Shown piece by piece: positions 23,116 to 31,931 of a DNA stretch of 40,222 bases. The position numbers were made by a program, and so were the translations under genes. Origin of the DNA: a virus. The notes below the pieces were generated by a model. That model saw only the letters and a list, made by a program, of their open reading frames with translations, ran no database searches and was not told the origin of the DNA. The stretch is from the IMG/VR virus record IMGVR_UViG_3300049811_000205, positions 1 to 40,222 of that record; one strand, 5' to 3'. Within the stretch, counting starts at the first letter, position 1, and each line of letters begins with the position of its first letter.

Positions 23116-23871
23116 TTAGGAGTAGTCGTGCGTCCAGGCTGAGGAGGTAGCTACGGGCATAGCCTCGTCGTTCTTGGTGCCGAAGTACGCTCGAAGCATG
23201 GCTATCTGCTCGTCCACCAATATCTTGAGGCTCTTTTGTCGCTTGAGGTCGTTTATGACCGCGTAACGCATTGAAGCGATAGCGGGCACAAGGCCATTGA
23301 GCACACTGTCAAACCCTAGCGTCTTTGTAGTGTCTGAGGTTGCAAAGTGTGAAAACGCAGGGGTGTACTCCACACGAATCTCCGCACCCGCGCTCACCTG
23401 TGCCGATGTTGCACGAGGGTAGACTTCTATCATGTTGCCAATAGCGCGATACTTTGGCTCCGTGTTCGTAAAGTGCTCGTCCACTTCGTCAGCGTCTCCC
23501 ATGCCAAATGACATGGTTGCGGTGTCTATCGGGTCTGCTTTGTACCAGGTCGTGCCGTCGTAGGTTATATCCACCCGCTTAATCTTCATCAGGCGAATGG
23601 TTGGGGAGCTTGCGTCGTCAATGAGAACGTGGCGAGCGGTTGTAAGAGCCTGGTTCGCGTATGGTGTGGTCGTGGCGTTGTAGTCCGCAATATCCCAGCC
23701 TTTTGAGGCCATCCATATGAGAATGCCCACATGGTCGTACACGTCGTTGACCAGGGCCGTAACCCTCGCAAGGAGCGTGCTGTCACTCGTAATGGCTCCA
23801 TCTGGTAGTCCGACGTTAAACTCTATCCGTTGGAGAATCCCATCTTTGGAGGTGGTGTCACTGAACTGCAT
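23116..23871 (-). CDS. Head-tail adaptor/tubular protein A-like, 251 aa
   Basis: A mixed protein with ILQRIEFNVGLPDGAITSDS near the N-terminus and alpha-helices (RVTALVNDVYDHVGILIWMA) followed by strands (EIRVEYTPAFSHFA) and a helical C-terminus (AVINDLKRQKSLKILVDE). This fits podovirus adaptor proteins that join the portal to the tail nozzle. It is placed directly before the nozzle gene. Confidence 0.68.
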   Translation of the reverse strand: MQFSDTTSKDGILQRIEFNVGLPDGAITSDSTLLARVTALVNDVYDHVGILIWMASKGWDIADYNATTTPYANQALTTARHVLIDDASSPTIRLMKIKRVDITYDGTTWYKADPIDTATMSFGMGDADEVDEHFTNTEPKYRAIGNMIEVYPRATSAQVSAGAEIRVEYTPAFSHFATSDTTKTLGFDSVLNGLVPAIASMRYAVINDLKRQKSLKILVDEQIAMLRAYFGTKNDEAMPVATSSAWTHDYS

Positions 23872-23896
23872 AGCTACATTCTACTACATTCGACCA

Positions 23897-24562
23897 CTAA
23901 GCATCCCAGGTTATCGGGAGCGAGGTAAACAGAGCATCGACTTGTATCTTCTTGTCTCCCCAACAATGTCCACCAAGCGTAGGGCCAAAGGTGTCAATCA
24001 TCCGAAACCCGAGAGAGCGTACTACAGGGAGAATGTCGTCAATGAGCGGCGCACCTTCGTTGTACGGGACAAACGAAAGCTCAAGAAGTAGATACTTGGC
24101 CTTGCGTATCGTCTCCTTACCACCTTCTATGATGTCAAGCTCGCTTCCTTGCGTGTCAATCTTAATGAAGTCGTACAGGGAACCAGCAAAAAGGTCATCT
24201 AGTCGCTGTATCTGCTTCATTTCGGATATTGGAGCAGAAAACGCACCTGTGCGCTCCTTGTAGAAGGAGGAGCCACCACCCACAATGTCGTCGGGGTTGA
24301 CATAGAAGGTCTGCTCACATGCTTGCGAGCCCAAACACGCGTACACAATGTTGAACGGGGACGAATTGAGGAAATACTTGTCCCTCTCGTTGCACTCCAC
24401 ACCTGTTATCGCAGCATCGGGGTAGAGCTCATGGAACATCTTGGAGAAGTGCCCATGGGCCATGCCAATATCAAGCATGGAGTATATCGGGCCTAAGCCT
24501 TTGAGGTGCCACTTCATGTACCCGACTGCCTCGTCGGGTGTAGGGCTAGCGTACTTTATCAT
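23897..24562 (-). CDS. FkbM-family SAM-dependent methyltransferase
   Basis: 221 residues. The SAM-binding motif is SMLDIGMAHGHFSKMF, followed by ITGVECNERD, then the family mark DFIKIDTQGSELDIIEGG and LLLELSFVPYNEGAPLIDD. FkbM enzymes O-methylate sugars and other hydroxyls. It overlaps the glycosyltransferase gene by 17 nt, so it probably methylates the sugar that the partner adds to a virion protein, a host surface glycan or DNA; the target is inference. It sits among structural genes. Confidence 0.88.
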   Translation of the reverse strand: MIKYASPTPDEAVGYMKWHLKGLGPIYSMLDIGMAHGHFSKMFHELYPDAAITGVECNERDKYFLNSSPFNIVYACLGSQACEQTFYVNPDDIVGGGSSFYKERTGAFSAPISEMKQIQRLDDLFAGSLYDFIKIDTQGSELDIIEGGKETIRKAKYLLLELSFVPYNEGAPLIDDILPVVRSLGFRMIDTFGPTLGGHCWGDKKIQVDALFTSLPITWDA

Positions 24563-26801
24563 ACCAAGTTTGCATTACCTTATCCCATGAGAACGACTGA
24601 GCCGCTTTCTGTATTGCGTCTCGGTCTACTCCTGACATAGCATCCTTAATGGCTTGTATGTACTCCTCCTTTTCGGTGACGGGTATCTGCTCTCCGGTCA
24701 GTTGGGTTTCTTTGAGCGCTGCAAAGCCCGAGGTAATGGGGTACACTCCGGCAGCTTGCATCTCTCGGGCGGTAATGCAGTCAATCTCGGGAAACTCTGT
24801 AGGGTAGAGCCACACCCCGCTTGCGAGCATCTCCTTCGCAAGCTGTTTCTGTCCCACACGCCCGTGGTAGGTAATCCCGTCCTGTTGTAGTTTGGCTTTC
24901 ATGGTCTGCATCCACGCCATAGCCTGTGGGTTGTCCTTCTCCACCTTCTCAAACGTCTCCCAGCCGTAGAAGACGTGAAGCTCTGCGTCTGGAACCGCTT
25001 TGCGTATGTCAGGCCACCAATCAAGGATGTGCTCCAATCCACGGTTAGGGGCTGAGGAGTAGATAATACGCTTCGGGTTGCGCTCCACGAGGTTCCAGAA
25101 CCTGTCTAGGTCGATACCGTTACCTACAACCACCACCTTTTCATCTGGCACCTGGGGATAGAGAGAACGATGGTACTGCGTTTTGACGAAGAAATAGTCC
25201 ATCCGCGCTATGCGCTCGGGGGTGAAGTCTTCACTGTTTCCAACATCGTGCATGTCGAATATCACCTTGCGGGCGTTCCACGGGACATCAAGCATCATTG
25301 GCATACGCCACAACCACAGCACATCAAAGTGGTCTGCTTTGTTGAACGTCCACACGTTCTTGTACGTCACACCGTTTACCGTCTTCCCTTCAGGGGGATG
25401 TTCGCGACCGTTGTACACAACCACCTCCCAGCCCTTAGCTGCAAAGCGTCGGGTAAGCTCTATGACTGCCGTCTCACTCCCTCCTATTCCTTTTCCGTCC
25501 TGGTCACCGTCGCTCCATTCCTCAGCCGATACGCCGCAGTACACGGCAATGCTGTTCTTGGGCCATTTCCTGCACGGCATAGTCTTGCGTTGCAGAGAAA
25601 GGATGCGAGGGTCGTCAGCTAAGGTGCTCGGGACAGCCTCTAGGAGCTTTTCTACAAGCTCTGGGTGAGTGGAGTGGAGGTAGTCTCCTAGCTTTTTATA
25701 GGTCTTAGCTAGGTTTTCGTCGTTCCGCATCTTCGTTGCGAGTTCCAGTAGGGTGCGGTCGTGCTCGGTGTTGAACTTGGACACAAGGTACTCCGCAAGC
25801 TCGTTGGCTTCGTCGAAGTTGCCCAGGTGAAGGTGCGCGAGAGCAGCGATAGCCTTGGCGTCGTGCGCCATGAGCATGGGGCGGTGCATCACACCATCAG
25901 TAGGTTCTACGATTGCACGTGCCTGGTTGATACAAGTGAGCACCTGTAGCCACTTTTCATCTGAAAGATATACTCGGGCCTTGTACACATGAGCGTAAGG
26001 ACACCGTTCGTTCTCAAGGAGTGCGTCATTGTAGGCCATCAGTGCTTCACGTTTCCGGTCGAGCTTCTCGAAGCACTCACCCATCAAACACTTGGCCTCG
26101 TAGCGTTCCTCATCCCATCCGCTTTTCTGAATGAACACGGATAGCGTTTTGAGCGCGTCTTCGTAGCGTTTAAGTGCGAGGTACGCTCTCCCTGCGTACA
26201 CATAGGTGCGTGGTTCGTCTGGGTTGGCCTCCATCTCAGCCTCTAAGATAACCAAGTTGCGCTCGTGGTGCTTCAGGTTGTCTTCACGGGTTGCGGTGTG
26301 TACCCGTACCACGTCGTCAATCTTTGCCCATACCACGCCACGCTTGGGGAGGAGGTCTTCGTGTATCTTCCCTACCCAGTGAGCGTGACCGTCGTTCTTC
26401 ACGAGCTGGGTGCGCCAGTGCGCGTCTACCACATTACCGTTGTCGTCTTTGAGGTACTCATAGAGCATCTGTAGGCCGGAACAATTCGTTTCCTCGGCAA
26501 GTGTGACACTCTTGCGGATATTATCTGCACCTCTCACCACATCGTCAGCGTCAAGCCACAGTATCCAGTCGCCCGTACACTGAGAGAAGTTGTAGTTACG
26601 TGCTGCTGCAAAGTCATTCGCCCACTTGAAATGGGACACCTTAGCGTTGTGCCTTTTGCACACTTTTCCCACAGTTTGATTGTCGCCTGTGATTGTCACA
26701 CACACTTCGTCAACGTGCTTTCCAACAGAGGAAAGACACCTGTCGAGTTTTGCAGCTTCTTCGTCATTAGGTGAGCAAATAAGCGCAAGGGAGATTGTCA
26801 T
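24546..26801 (-). CDS. Bimodular glycosyltransferase: GT2 plus TPR plus GT4-like
   Basis: ATG at 26801 (MTISLALICSPND) gives 751 residues. Residues about 1-190 are a GT2 domain, with the DxD-type motif LDADD near 83 and the basic WVGKIHEDLL. About 190-400 are TPR-like helical repeats (AYLALKRYEDALKTL, CFEKLDRKREALMAY). About 420-750 are a GT-B/GT4-like half with GKGIGGSETAVIELTRRF, VVVGNGIDLDRF and EMQAAGVYPITSGFAAL. It could build a disaccharide or glycosylate a virion protein. A single polypeptide with all three parts is uncommon. It overlaps both neighbours (FkbM, small upstream gene). Confidence 0.85.
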   Translation of the reverse strand: MTISLALICSPNDEEAAKLDRCLSSVGKHVDEVCVTITGDNQTVGKVCKRHNAKVSHFKWANDFAAARNYNFSQCTGDWILWLDADDVVRGADNIRKSVTLAEETNCSGLQMLYEYLKDDNGNVVDAHWRTQLVKNDGHAHWVGKIHEDLLPKRGVVWAKIDDVVRVHTATREDNLKHHERNLVILEAEMEANPDEPRTYVYAGRAYLALKRYEDALKTLSVFIQKSGWDEERYEAKCLMGECFEKLDRKREALMAYNDALLENERCPYAHVYKARVYLSDEKWLQVLTCINQARAIVEPTDGVMHRPMLMAHDAKAIAALAHLHLGNFDEANELAEYLVSKFNTEHDRTLLELATKMRNDENLAKTYKKLGDYLHSTHPELVEKLLEAVPSTLADDPRILSLQRKTMPCRKWPKNSIAVYCGVSAEEWSDGDQDGKGIGGSETAVIELTRRFAAKGWEVVVYNGREHPPEGKTVNGVTYKNVWTFNKADHFDVLWLWRMPMMLDVPWNARKVIFDMHDVGNSEDFTPERIARMDYFFVKTQYHRSLYPQVPDEKVVVVGNGIDLDRFWNLVERNPKRIIYSSAPNRGLEHILDWWPDIRKAVPDAELHVFYGWETFEKVEKDNPQAMAWMQTMKAKLQQDGITYHGRVGQKQLAKEMLASGVWLYPTEFPEIDCITAREMQAAGVYPITSGFAALKETQLTGEQIPVTEKEEYIQAIKDAMSGVDRDAIQKAAQSFSWDKVMQTWYDKVR

Positions 26802-27148
26802 ACGGTATCGCAAGTACGAAAGCCTTTATACACTTTCATAAAGTGGTGGAGCTTTCGTTTGTTAGTGAATAAGTCGGGCATAATCTGTTGCAGCTTGAAG
26901 TACAAGCCTGGTGGGAGTGAGGCACCGTGGCGCATGGTCTTTCCTTTGTTGCTGCCAAACTTGGTGTAGTTAGAGTTACGAATCGCAGCGTTCTGTACCA
27001 CAATGGCCTGTGTTTCCATAGGATGTATTTGTGTGTACTCCCGTATGGCTTCGTCTACAGCGTCCCAGTTTTCAGTATGTTGGGCCACGTTCACGACGTA
27101 CACACCTTTGAAGGTGCCGTCGGGATTTCGGACTATGTGTTCTTCCAT
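26798..27148 (-). CDS. Small unknown protein coupled to the glycosyltransferase, 116 aa
   Basis: ATG at 27148 (MEEHIVRNPDGTFKG). A beta-hairpin-like start (KGVYVVNVAQHT) is followed by IREYTQIHPMETQAIVVQNA, a Gly/Lys-rich GSNKGKTMRHGASLPPG and a helical C-terminus. The stop overlaps the glycosyltransferase start (ATGA). No family is recognised; the position suggests a role in the same modification system. Confidence 0.62.
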   Translation of the reverse strand: MEEHIVRNPDGTFKGVYVVNVAQHTENWDAVDEAIREYTQIHPMETQAIVVQNAAIRNSNYTKFGSNKGKTMRHGASLPPGLYFKLQQIMPDLFTNKRKLHHFMKVYKGFRTCDTV

Positions 27149-27149
27149 A

Positions 27150-27362
27150 CTATTTGTGCCTAGTACACCCATCAAGGACAAGTACCTCCTTATCGGGGCA
27201 TACAAAGCAGTGATATACTTTCCCACCATCAACAAGCACATCCATACAGGAATACTGTTGACTGTCGCTTGGAATGTTGCGCTTGCTGTACTGAATTTTC
27301 TTGTTTTTTATAGCGGTTTTGTGCCGCTCCGCGAATTCTTTACTGTAGGTTGAATCCATCAT
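27150..27362 (-). CDS. Small unknown protein, 70 aa
   Basis: Two consecutive ATG codons (27362, 27359) precede DSTYSKEFAERHKTAIK. A basic N-terminal helix leads to CMDVLVDGGKVYHCFVCPDK and a C-terminal VLDGCTRHK. The four Cys residues could bind zinc. It lies after the capsid-gene hairpin and starts the small-gene/glycosyltransferase block. The leader has no Shine-Dalgarno site. Confidence 0.55.
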   Translation of the reverse strand: MMDSTYSKEFAERHKTAIKNKKIQYSKRNIPSDSQQYSCMDVLVDGGKVYHCFVCPDKEVLVLDGCTRHK

Positions 27363-27379
27363 GAGTTGTTCCCTTTATG

Positions 27380-27414
27380 TGTGCCCCAAGCCATAAAGGG
27401 TAGCAAGGGGCACA
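27380..27414 (-). terminator. Hairpin after the major capsid gene
   Basis: TGTGCCCC and GGGGCACA form an 8-bp perfect stem with a 19-nt loop, just after the capsid stop (27430). There is no T-tract, so it is more likely an attenuator or RNA processing or stability element than a full terminator. Such hairpins often set the high capsid-to-downstream ratio. Confidence 0.5.
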
Positions 27415-27429
27415 AACAACCGCAGGAGA

Positions 27430-29003
27430 CTAGGAGTTGTATCGCTTGGACACGACACCTGTCTTTTCCCCTCGGTGCTCAATCGTGAGCTCGGTGATAA
27501 TCTGGCGGCTGTCAGCGTCAGCGGTCTTCGCAACCTCCACAACCTGCGTTGGGCGCAAGTACGAAAGGTAGTGGTAGTCGCTGTTGATACCTACCAGGTC
27601 ACGGCCTGACGCTGCGCTCGCAACGTTGCGGTGGAGCATAATCTGCTGCATACCGAAGTCGCTCTCGTACACGTCAACCGACGCAACGAGCTTCTTGGAA
27701 CCAGCCTCCACGTTCTTGGTGCTGCCTCCGGTAAAGCCCGAGATGGTGCGCTTGAGCTTACCACCAACGAAGATAATGTTCGGTACTTCGTCCGTGGATG
27801 CGTAGACCAATTCGAGAAGGTCATTGAAACCAGCCTCGGTGAGGGTCTGCGCGGAAGCCTGGGTCGTAGCGTTCGTGGTGAGCGCTGCAATCACACCCGT
27901 AAGGCGACGAGCGACACCCGAAGCACCCGAAGCGGTCGTGCCAGCCATGAGCGCGAGCTCGATGTCCTTAGCGTGCTCCTTGAGTGCCTTCTCGGTCTGG
28001 TACTGCCACGGGTCAACCACGCCAGTTACAGCGCGTTCAGTGCCCGAAACGGTGATGTTGTCGGTGAAGATTTGCGTCTTGTTGGTCGCACGGCTCGGCT
28101 GAGTAAGGTCAACCGCCGCAAACGACACTGCTTCCACCTGCGCGTTATCGGCTGCGGCTGCAAAGGTGTCGGTTGCGTACTCGTGCAACGTGTTGGTTGC
28201 GTCCGGCCCGCGCTTCAGCATCGAGAGAAGCGGGGTTTTGTCGGGAGATACGTTTGTAACTACGTCGATGAGGTCTTCCCGCCTTACTGCATCGTCGTAG
28301 GTAATACGATGTGTTACGTGTCATTTGACACGGGTAGTTTGTGAGTCTACCTCTGCATGTCGCCATGCAGTTCCGACTATATCATCTCCATCAAGGAGTC
28401 TAGCGTATAGTCTGTGAGGATTCCTGACTATATTACGTTCTTCTTTAAGCCGCTTCAGTTCCGCAAGTATGGCAAACTCTCGCGGGCTGCGTTTCTTTTG
28501 TGCAAAAAGTTCCTTGCGAATAGCAATAAACTCCAGCATCAATTCCGCTTCTTTGTGCTTTGTGACTAGAAACGGAAGAACGAGCGGTAAGAATCGTTCA
28601 TTTCTGCCTAAACCATTTACCAGTAAGTGCCACACAGGTTTTCGCGGATTCCCGTCTTTATCGAATCCGTTTTTCTTGTGTTGGACGTACAAGGGAAGGT
28701 TAAGGCTTTTGAATAGCTCGATTAGGTAGGACGATGTCAAAGAACAAGTTGTTGTGATGCTCGTGTAAGGGACTGGGTATTCCGTGCGCGTTTCCCTTGA
28801 CTTTCTTTGTCGTTGTATCCTCATTGAGATACAACCATCTGCATCAATTAGTCCTGCTAACCAAGCTAAGTTCAGGTCTTTCCTGCTGATTGTCTCCATA
28901 GGTTGAGTTTGTTACGTAGGTAGTACTCATACATTCGGGAGGGTTTCCAGCATATAGCTAGATTTTTTTACATTGGGCCTATTACGTCAAGTCCAATAGC
29001 CAT
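27430..29003 (-). CDS. Major capsid protein, split by a group I intron
   Basis: Exon 2 (27430-28321) encodes AVRREDLIDVVTNVSPDKTP, LHEYATDTF and QTEKALKEHAKDIELALMAG, typical of the SU10-type (DUF5309) HK97-fold capsid proteins. Exon 2 has no start codon of its own. The missing N-terminus is a 14-nt exon 1 (29003-28990, MAIG plus two bases) right after the scaffold gene. Removing 28989-28322 fuses the two in frame to 301 codons. The join is supported by the P1 pairing and the 3' guanine rule, but the exact splice site is inferred from sequence. It would be the main shell protein, with scaffold and portal upstream. Confidence 0.85.
28321..28899 (-). CDS. Intron-encoded LAGLIDADG homing endonuclease
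   Basis: 192 residues. LAWLAGLIDADGCISMRI near residue 15 is a textbook LAGLIDADG motif. No clear second motif follows, so it is a one-motif type expected to act as a homodimer. Coding overlaps the intron core (its last 30 codons are the R and S elements), and the TGA stop overlaps the 3' splice site (28323-28321). It would cut an intronless capsid gene and drive spread of the intron. LAGLIDADG enzymes in phage introns are less common than GIY-YIG or HNH. Confidence 0.95.
   Translation of the reverse strand: METISRKDLNLAWLAGLIDADGCISMRIQRQRKSRETRTEYPVPYTSITTTCSLTSSYLIELFKSLNLPLYVQHKKNGFDKDGNPRKPVWHLLVNGLGRNERFLPLVLPFLVTKHKEAELMLEFIAIRKELFAQKKRSPREFAILAELKRLKEERNIVRNPHRLYARLLDGDDIVGTAWRHAEVDSQTTRVK
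28322..28989 (-). other. Group I self-splicing intron in the major capsid gene
   Basis: Core elements on the minus strand are P-like TGCTGGAAACCC (28952-28941), R-like ACAGACTATACG (28415-28404) and S-like GATATAGTCGGAAC (28383-28370), giving a P7 of GACTATA/TATAGTC. P1 pairs exon ATTGGACT with intron GGCCCAAT, ending in the needed U-G pair, with one A-C mismatch. The intron ends in G at 28322. Length is 668 nt. Exact ends are inferred; a repeated ACGTAA near both borders leaves a second, less rule-abiding join possible. Confidence 0.85.
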
Positions 29004-29007
29004 GATA

Positions 29008-29526
29008 TTACTGCTTAAACCGTTCGTTCACGATTTTAGCGAGTTCTGATACATTGCCTCGCGCGTCTTGTATGCGCTTGGCTGTTTCAGGTACTGCCAT
29101 ACGTGAAGAACTAGGCATTACAGTATTCTTTTGGGGTTGTGCGCCCTTGAACCTTTCGGCTGTGGTGGTAAAGACCTCTGTTTTGGCTGCCTCCTCCAGC
29201 GAAATGTTGTTAGCCTTGGAAATTGCCTCAAGCACAGGTCGAAGCTCGTTTGCATAGTCAGGGTTTTGGAGGAAGAACATCTGAGTTTTGAGCTCTTGCA
29301 CCTCACTGTTTGGGGTGCTGTCCTTCTTCGCCGTCCCGACGTAAGAAAACGTGTCTTTGAGTGCCTTGAGAGCGCCTTCCTTCGTCTTAAACTTCTTGCC
29401 GAGGTGCTCGTTGAGCTCCTCAAGGGTTAAAGACTCAGGCGTGGACGTGTCCACCGTTCCCGTTTCGCCGTCCGTTGTAGTTGATACCTCGGGTAGGGCC
29501 TCGGGAGTAAGGTTTTCGTTCTCCAT
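29008..29526 (-). CDS. Capsid scaffolding protein, 172 aa
   Basis: An acidic N-terminus (LPEVSTTTDGETGTVD, LTLEELNEHLGKKF), helical Glu/Lys-rich middle, and basic C-terminus (TAKRIQDARGNVSELAKIVN). Scaffold proteins have this charge and helix profile and lie just before the capsid gene, as here (4-nt gap). It would direct shell assembly and leave before or during packaging. Confidence 0.75.
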   Translation of the reverse strand: MENENLTPEALPEVSTTTDGETGTVDTSTPESLTLEELNEHLGKKFKTKEGALKALKDTFSYVGTAKKDSTPNSEVQELKTQMFFLQNPDYANELRPVLEAISKANNISLEEAAKTEVFTTTAERFKGAQPQKNTVMPSSSRMAVPETAKRIQDARGNVSELAKIVNERFKQ

Positions 29527-29543
29527 AGAAATGTAATGTGCTG

Positions 29544-29855
29544 TTAATCCTCTTTCGAGGTAATTATCGGATTGTCATCCGACCTATTCTGTAGCGTAAC
29601 ATATTCGCTACTTAAACTAATAAACGTGTCAAGGCGCTTGAGAAATGCCTCAAGTATCTGCCGTGCACCGTCTTGAATGAGTATCTGCGTCCCTATCGTG
29701 TCCAGCCTGGTTCGGTCAAAGCGCGTGGCCGATATGCGGTCTAGCTCAGCAATCTCCTCCTCAAACATAGAACGGATAAGAGCCCAGCCTTCCGTTTTCA
29801 TCGTGGCCTTAATCGCGTCGGATTTTACTAGCGCAAGGTTTGTATCCTCGTCCAT
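29544..29855 (-). CDS. Small unknown protein of the head cluster, 103 aa
   Basis: A helical protein (WALIRSMFEEEIAELDRISA, LDTIGTQILIQDGARQILEAF) between portal and scaffold genes. The ATG overlaps the portal stop. Position suggests a head maturation or portal-associated factor. No family is recognised. Confidence 0.6.
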   Translation of the reverse strand: MDEDTNLALVKSDAIKATMKTEGWALIRSMFEEEIAELDRISATRFDRTRLDTIGTQILIQDGARQILEAFLKRLDTFISLSSEYVTLQNRSDDNPIITSKED

Positions 29856-31687
29856 TACAGTGCCATTGGTGCGGCAGTTGACGGCATTGTGTTAGCGTCA
29901 GTCGTAAGCTGCTGCTGGTTCATCATGGTATCAAGTGTACCACGGGCCATTGTTGGCTGTACAGGTTGCGACTGGTAGAGAGACTGTGGAACGGGAATAC
30001 CGAGAAGGTCGAGGGCAGAGGCTACAAAGTCATTCTTCACCTGCTGGTCTTGGAGTACGTTTGCTAGGTCAATGAGGTTGCGTACCGTTACCGAGGTGTC
30101 CACTTCCTCGTTCGTGAAGAACACTTGAACGGTCACGCCATCCGTAACCACCTCGTCGAGCACCTTAAAGAACAGATCACCATCACGGCGAAGCTGTATC
30201 TCGGCTTTTTGTATGGCTTCTTGCATGGAGGCCTCGTCAGGCACATTTCCCTTGGCGTACTGCTCCTCAAGAAGCTGCATCGCGTAGAAAGCCACTACCC
30301 CTTCCCTCACACGGTCTACGTTGTCGAAGTCCCCAAACACCGTTGTCCACTTCTCCTCCTTCATCATCTGTGCCACGTGGGGCATGACGTGGCGCTCAAG
30401 CCACCTGGTCTGAAACTGTCCCCAGGCTTCTTTCACCATGACAAAAGCGCTCTTTCCGTGGGCGTCCTGGATGGCGGCTCCCGTTGCTGAGGTAGAAGCC
30501 GGAAGCGGTGCTCCCATGTTCACGTCGAAGATTGAGGTCACCTGCTGGCTCCATTGCCGCACGTTCTCCTCGTCGGTGTAGCTGTCCTGGCCAGCGGGCT
30601 GAATGTCCAGTGAGGTGAGGTCGTCCTTGTCGGAAACCTTGAGTATTCCGCTTGAGACAAGGGAGGAAACCATCTGCTGTGAGAGGTCTTTGTCAGCACT
30701 GCGCCACTTGAGAATACCAAGCTGTGCGAGTGTGTTCTTGTTGATGCGTAGGTTAACAACGAGGTTTATCCACTCTTGAAGGTACAAAACCATCTCTGGG
30801 ATACCCACACCGTACCAGCGTCCAGGAACCTTCATGTACCAGCCTTCTTCGTAGGGCTTTATGATGTTCCCTTGGCGGTCTGTGGTGCTGTTTTCCTCAA
30901 TCACATGCACAACGCTTGTCCCGCCGTCTATACCAGAAATGACGACATGCAAGTCTACCTCGTCCGTGTCCTCCAGGTTGCCAGTCAAGAGCTTGCGTGG
31001 GCCTTTGCCCCACATCTCGTACACATCCACCATCGAATAGGGGGACAAGACGCTTTCCATTCCAGCCTCCTTGGGCTTACGGGTCATGGCTTCAACGTCC
31101 GTGTTGCGCCAGTCCATAGCTTTAATCTCCGAAACCGTCATCAAAGATCGCTCGGTGAAGCGGTAGGCCGTCTGTATGCTCTTAGCTGTGGGGTCGATGA
31201 AACAGTTGAGGAGGTCAACCGTGTGCTTTTCAACCTTGGTCTTGCCTTTCACCTTCCGCACCACGGTTTTCCACACCACCGTACCGTCGATAATCATCTG
31301 CAGCCTGTCCTGGTCAATCATCTCGCCGTAGTACATGCCATCAAGCCATCGGCGCATGTACCCGCGAATGAGTGGCGACCATAGGCGGCCTATCTTGGTG
31401 GTGCCTCGGAAATTGGTGTCCTTGGAGTCAACGTCACTATTCTTGTACGCCCCGTCTACCAGCACACGAGTAAGTGGCACCCACTGCTTTGGCCTTCCGG
31501 TGTTCTTGTCCTTGGGAGAATCAAAGATGCCCCAGTAGTTTTTACGGCACTTCTCAATGAGAGGCCGCATGTTGAAGCTCACCTTGTTGGTAACTTGGAA
31601 GGTGGAGTTCTTAAACTGCGTCACCTCGTCCTGAACGAGTTTGATAGCTTCAGCATCTATGTGTGATTGCTCTAGTTTTTTATCCAT
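29855..31687 (-). CDS. Portal protein, 610 aa
   Basis: Large helical protein following the terminase genes. Visible features are NTGRPKQWVPLTRVLVDGA, a long central region, PGRWYGVGIPEMVLYLQEW with NLVVNLRINKNTLAQLG (the usual portal clip/stem helices), and a Gln/Met/Pro-rich low-complexity tail. Length fits podovirus-like portals. It forms the ring through which DNA enters. Assignment rests on gene order and the PGRWYGxGIPE motif, a good sign in this family. Confidence 0.82.
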   Translation of the reverse strand: MDKKLEQSHIDAEAIKLVQDEVTQFKNSTFQVTNKVSFNMRPLIEKCRKNYWGIFDSPKDKNTGRPKQWVPLTRVLVDGAYKNSDVDSKDTNFRGTTKIGRLWSPLIRGYMRRWLDGMYYGEMIDQDRLQMIIDGTVVWKTVVRKVKGKTKVEKHTVDLLNCFIDPTAKSIQTAYRFTERSLMTVSEIKAMDWRNTDVEAMTRKPKEAGMESVLSPYSMVDVYEMWGKGPRKLLTGNLEDTDEVDLHVVISGIDGGTSVVHVIEENSTTDRQGNIIKPYEEGWYMKVPGRWYGVGIPEMVLYLQEWINLVVNLRINKNTLAQLGILKWRSADKDLSQQMVSSLVSSGILKVSDKDDLTSLDIQPAGQDSYTDEENVRQWSQQVTSIFDVNMGAPLPASTSATGAAIQDAHGKSAFVMVKEAWGQFQTRWLERHVMPHVAQMMKEEKWTTVFGDFDNVDRVREGVVAFYAMQLLEEQYAKGNVPDEASMQEAIQKAEIQLRRDGDLFFKVLDEVVTDGVTVQVFFTNEEVDTSVTVRNLIDLANVLQDQQVKNDFVASALDLLGIPVPQSLYQSQPVQPTMARGTLDTMMNQQQLTTDANTMPSTAAPMAL

Positions 31688-31712
31688 GGTGTTACTATAG
31701 CACTTCTAAGCA

Positions 31713-31931
31713 CTAAACCTCTTCATCGTCAAAGGTAATCTCCTCGTATTCTCTGAGTGAGTACAACCACACCCTATTAGCTGCCTTGAGTGGGATGTTA
31801 AACAGTATTGCAATTTCTTGTGAGTTGAACATACCAAGTTCACGCCAGATGGTTATGGCTTGCAGCAGTTCAGGAAACCTCTCTCGTATGGTCTTTTCAT
31901 CCGCACGAATAATGTAGCGGTACGTTGCCAT
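31713..31931 (-). CDS. Small helical protein between TerL and portal, 72 aa
   Basis: ATG at 31931 overlaps the TerL stop (ATGA). The middle ELGMFNSQEIAILFNIPLKAANRVW resembles an HTH (NSQEIAILFNIPLKAA). It ends in an acidic tail (FDDEEV). It may be a packaging or head accessory protein. No family is recognised; the TTG at 31934 is not preferred. Confidence 0.6.
   Translation of the reverse strand: MATYRYIIRADEKTIRERFPELLQAITIWRELGMFNSQEIAILFNIPLKAANRVWLYSLREYEEITFDDEEV

Noticed and set aside
27430-28221. Capsid gene starting at the internal ATG at 28221
   Set aside because: Upstream codons in the same frame continue with the conserved REDLxDVV and SPxxTP elements of the family, so this ATG is inside the protein.
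28145-28366. Minus-strand frame spanning the intron 3' border
   Set aside because: It reads through the splice site in a frame different from the capsid protein and has no family features.
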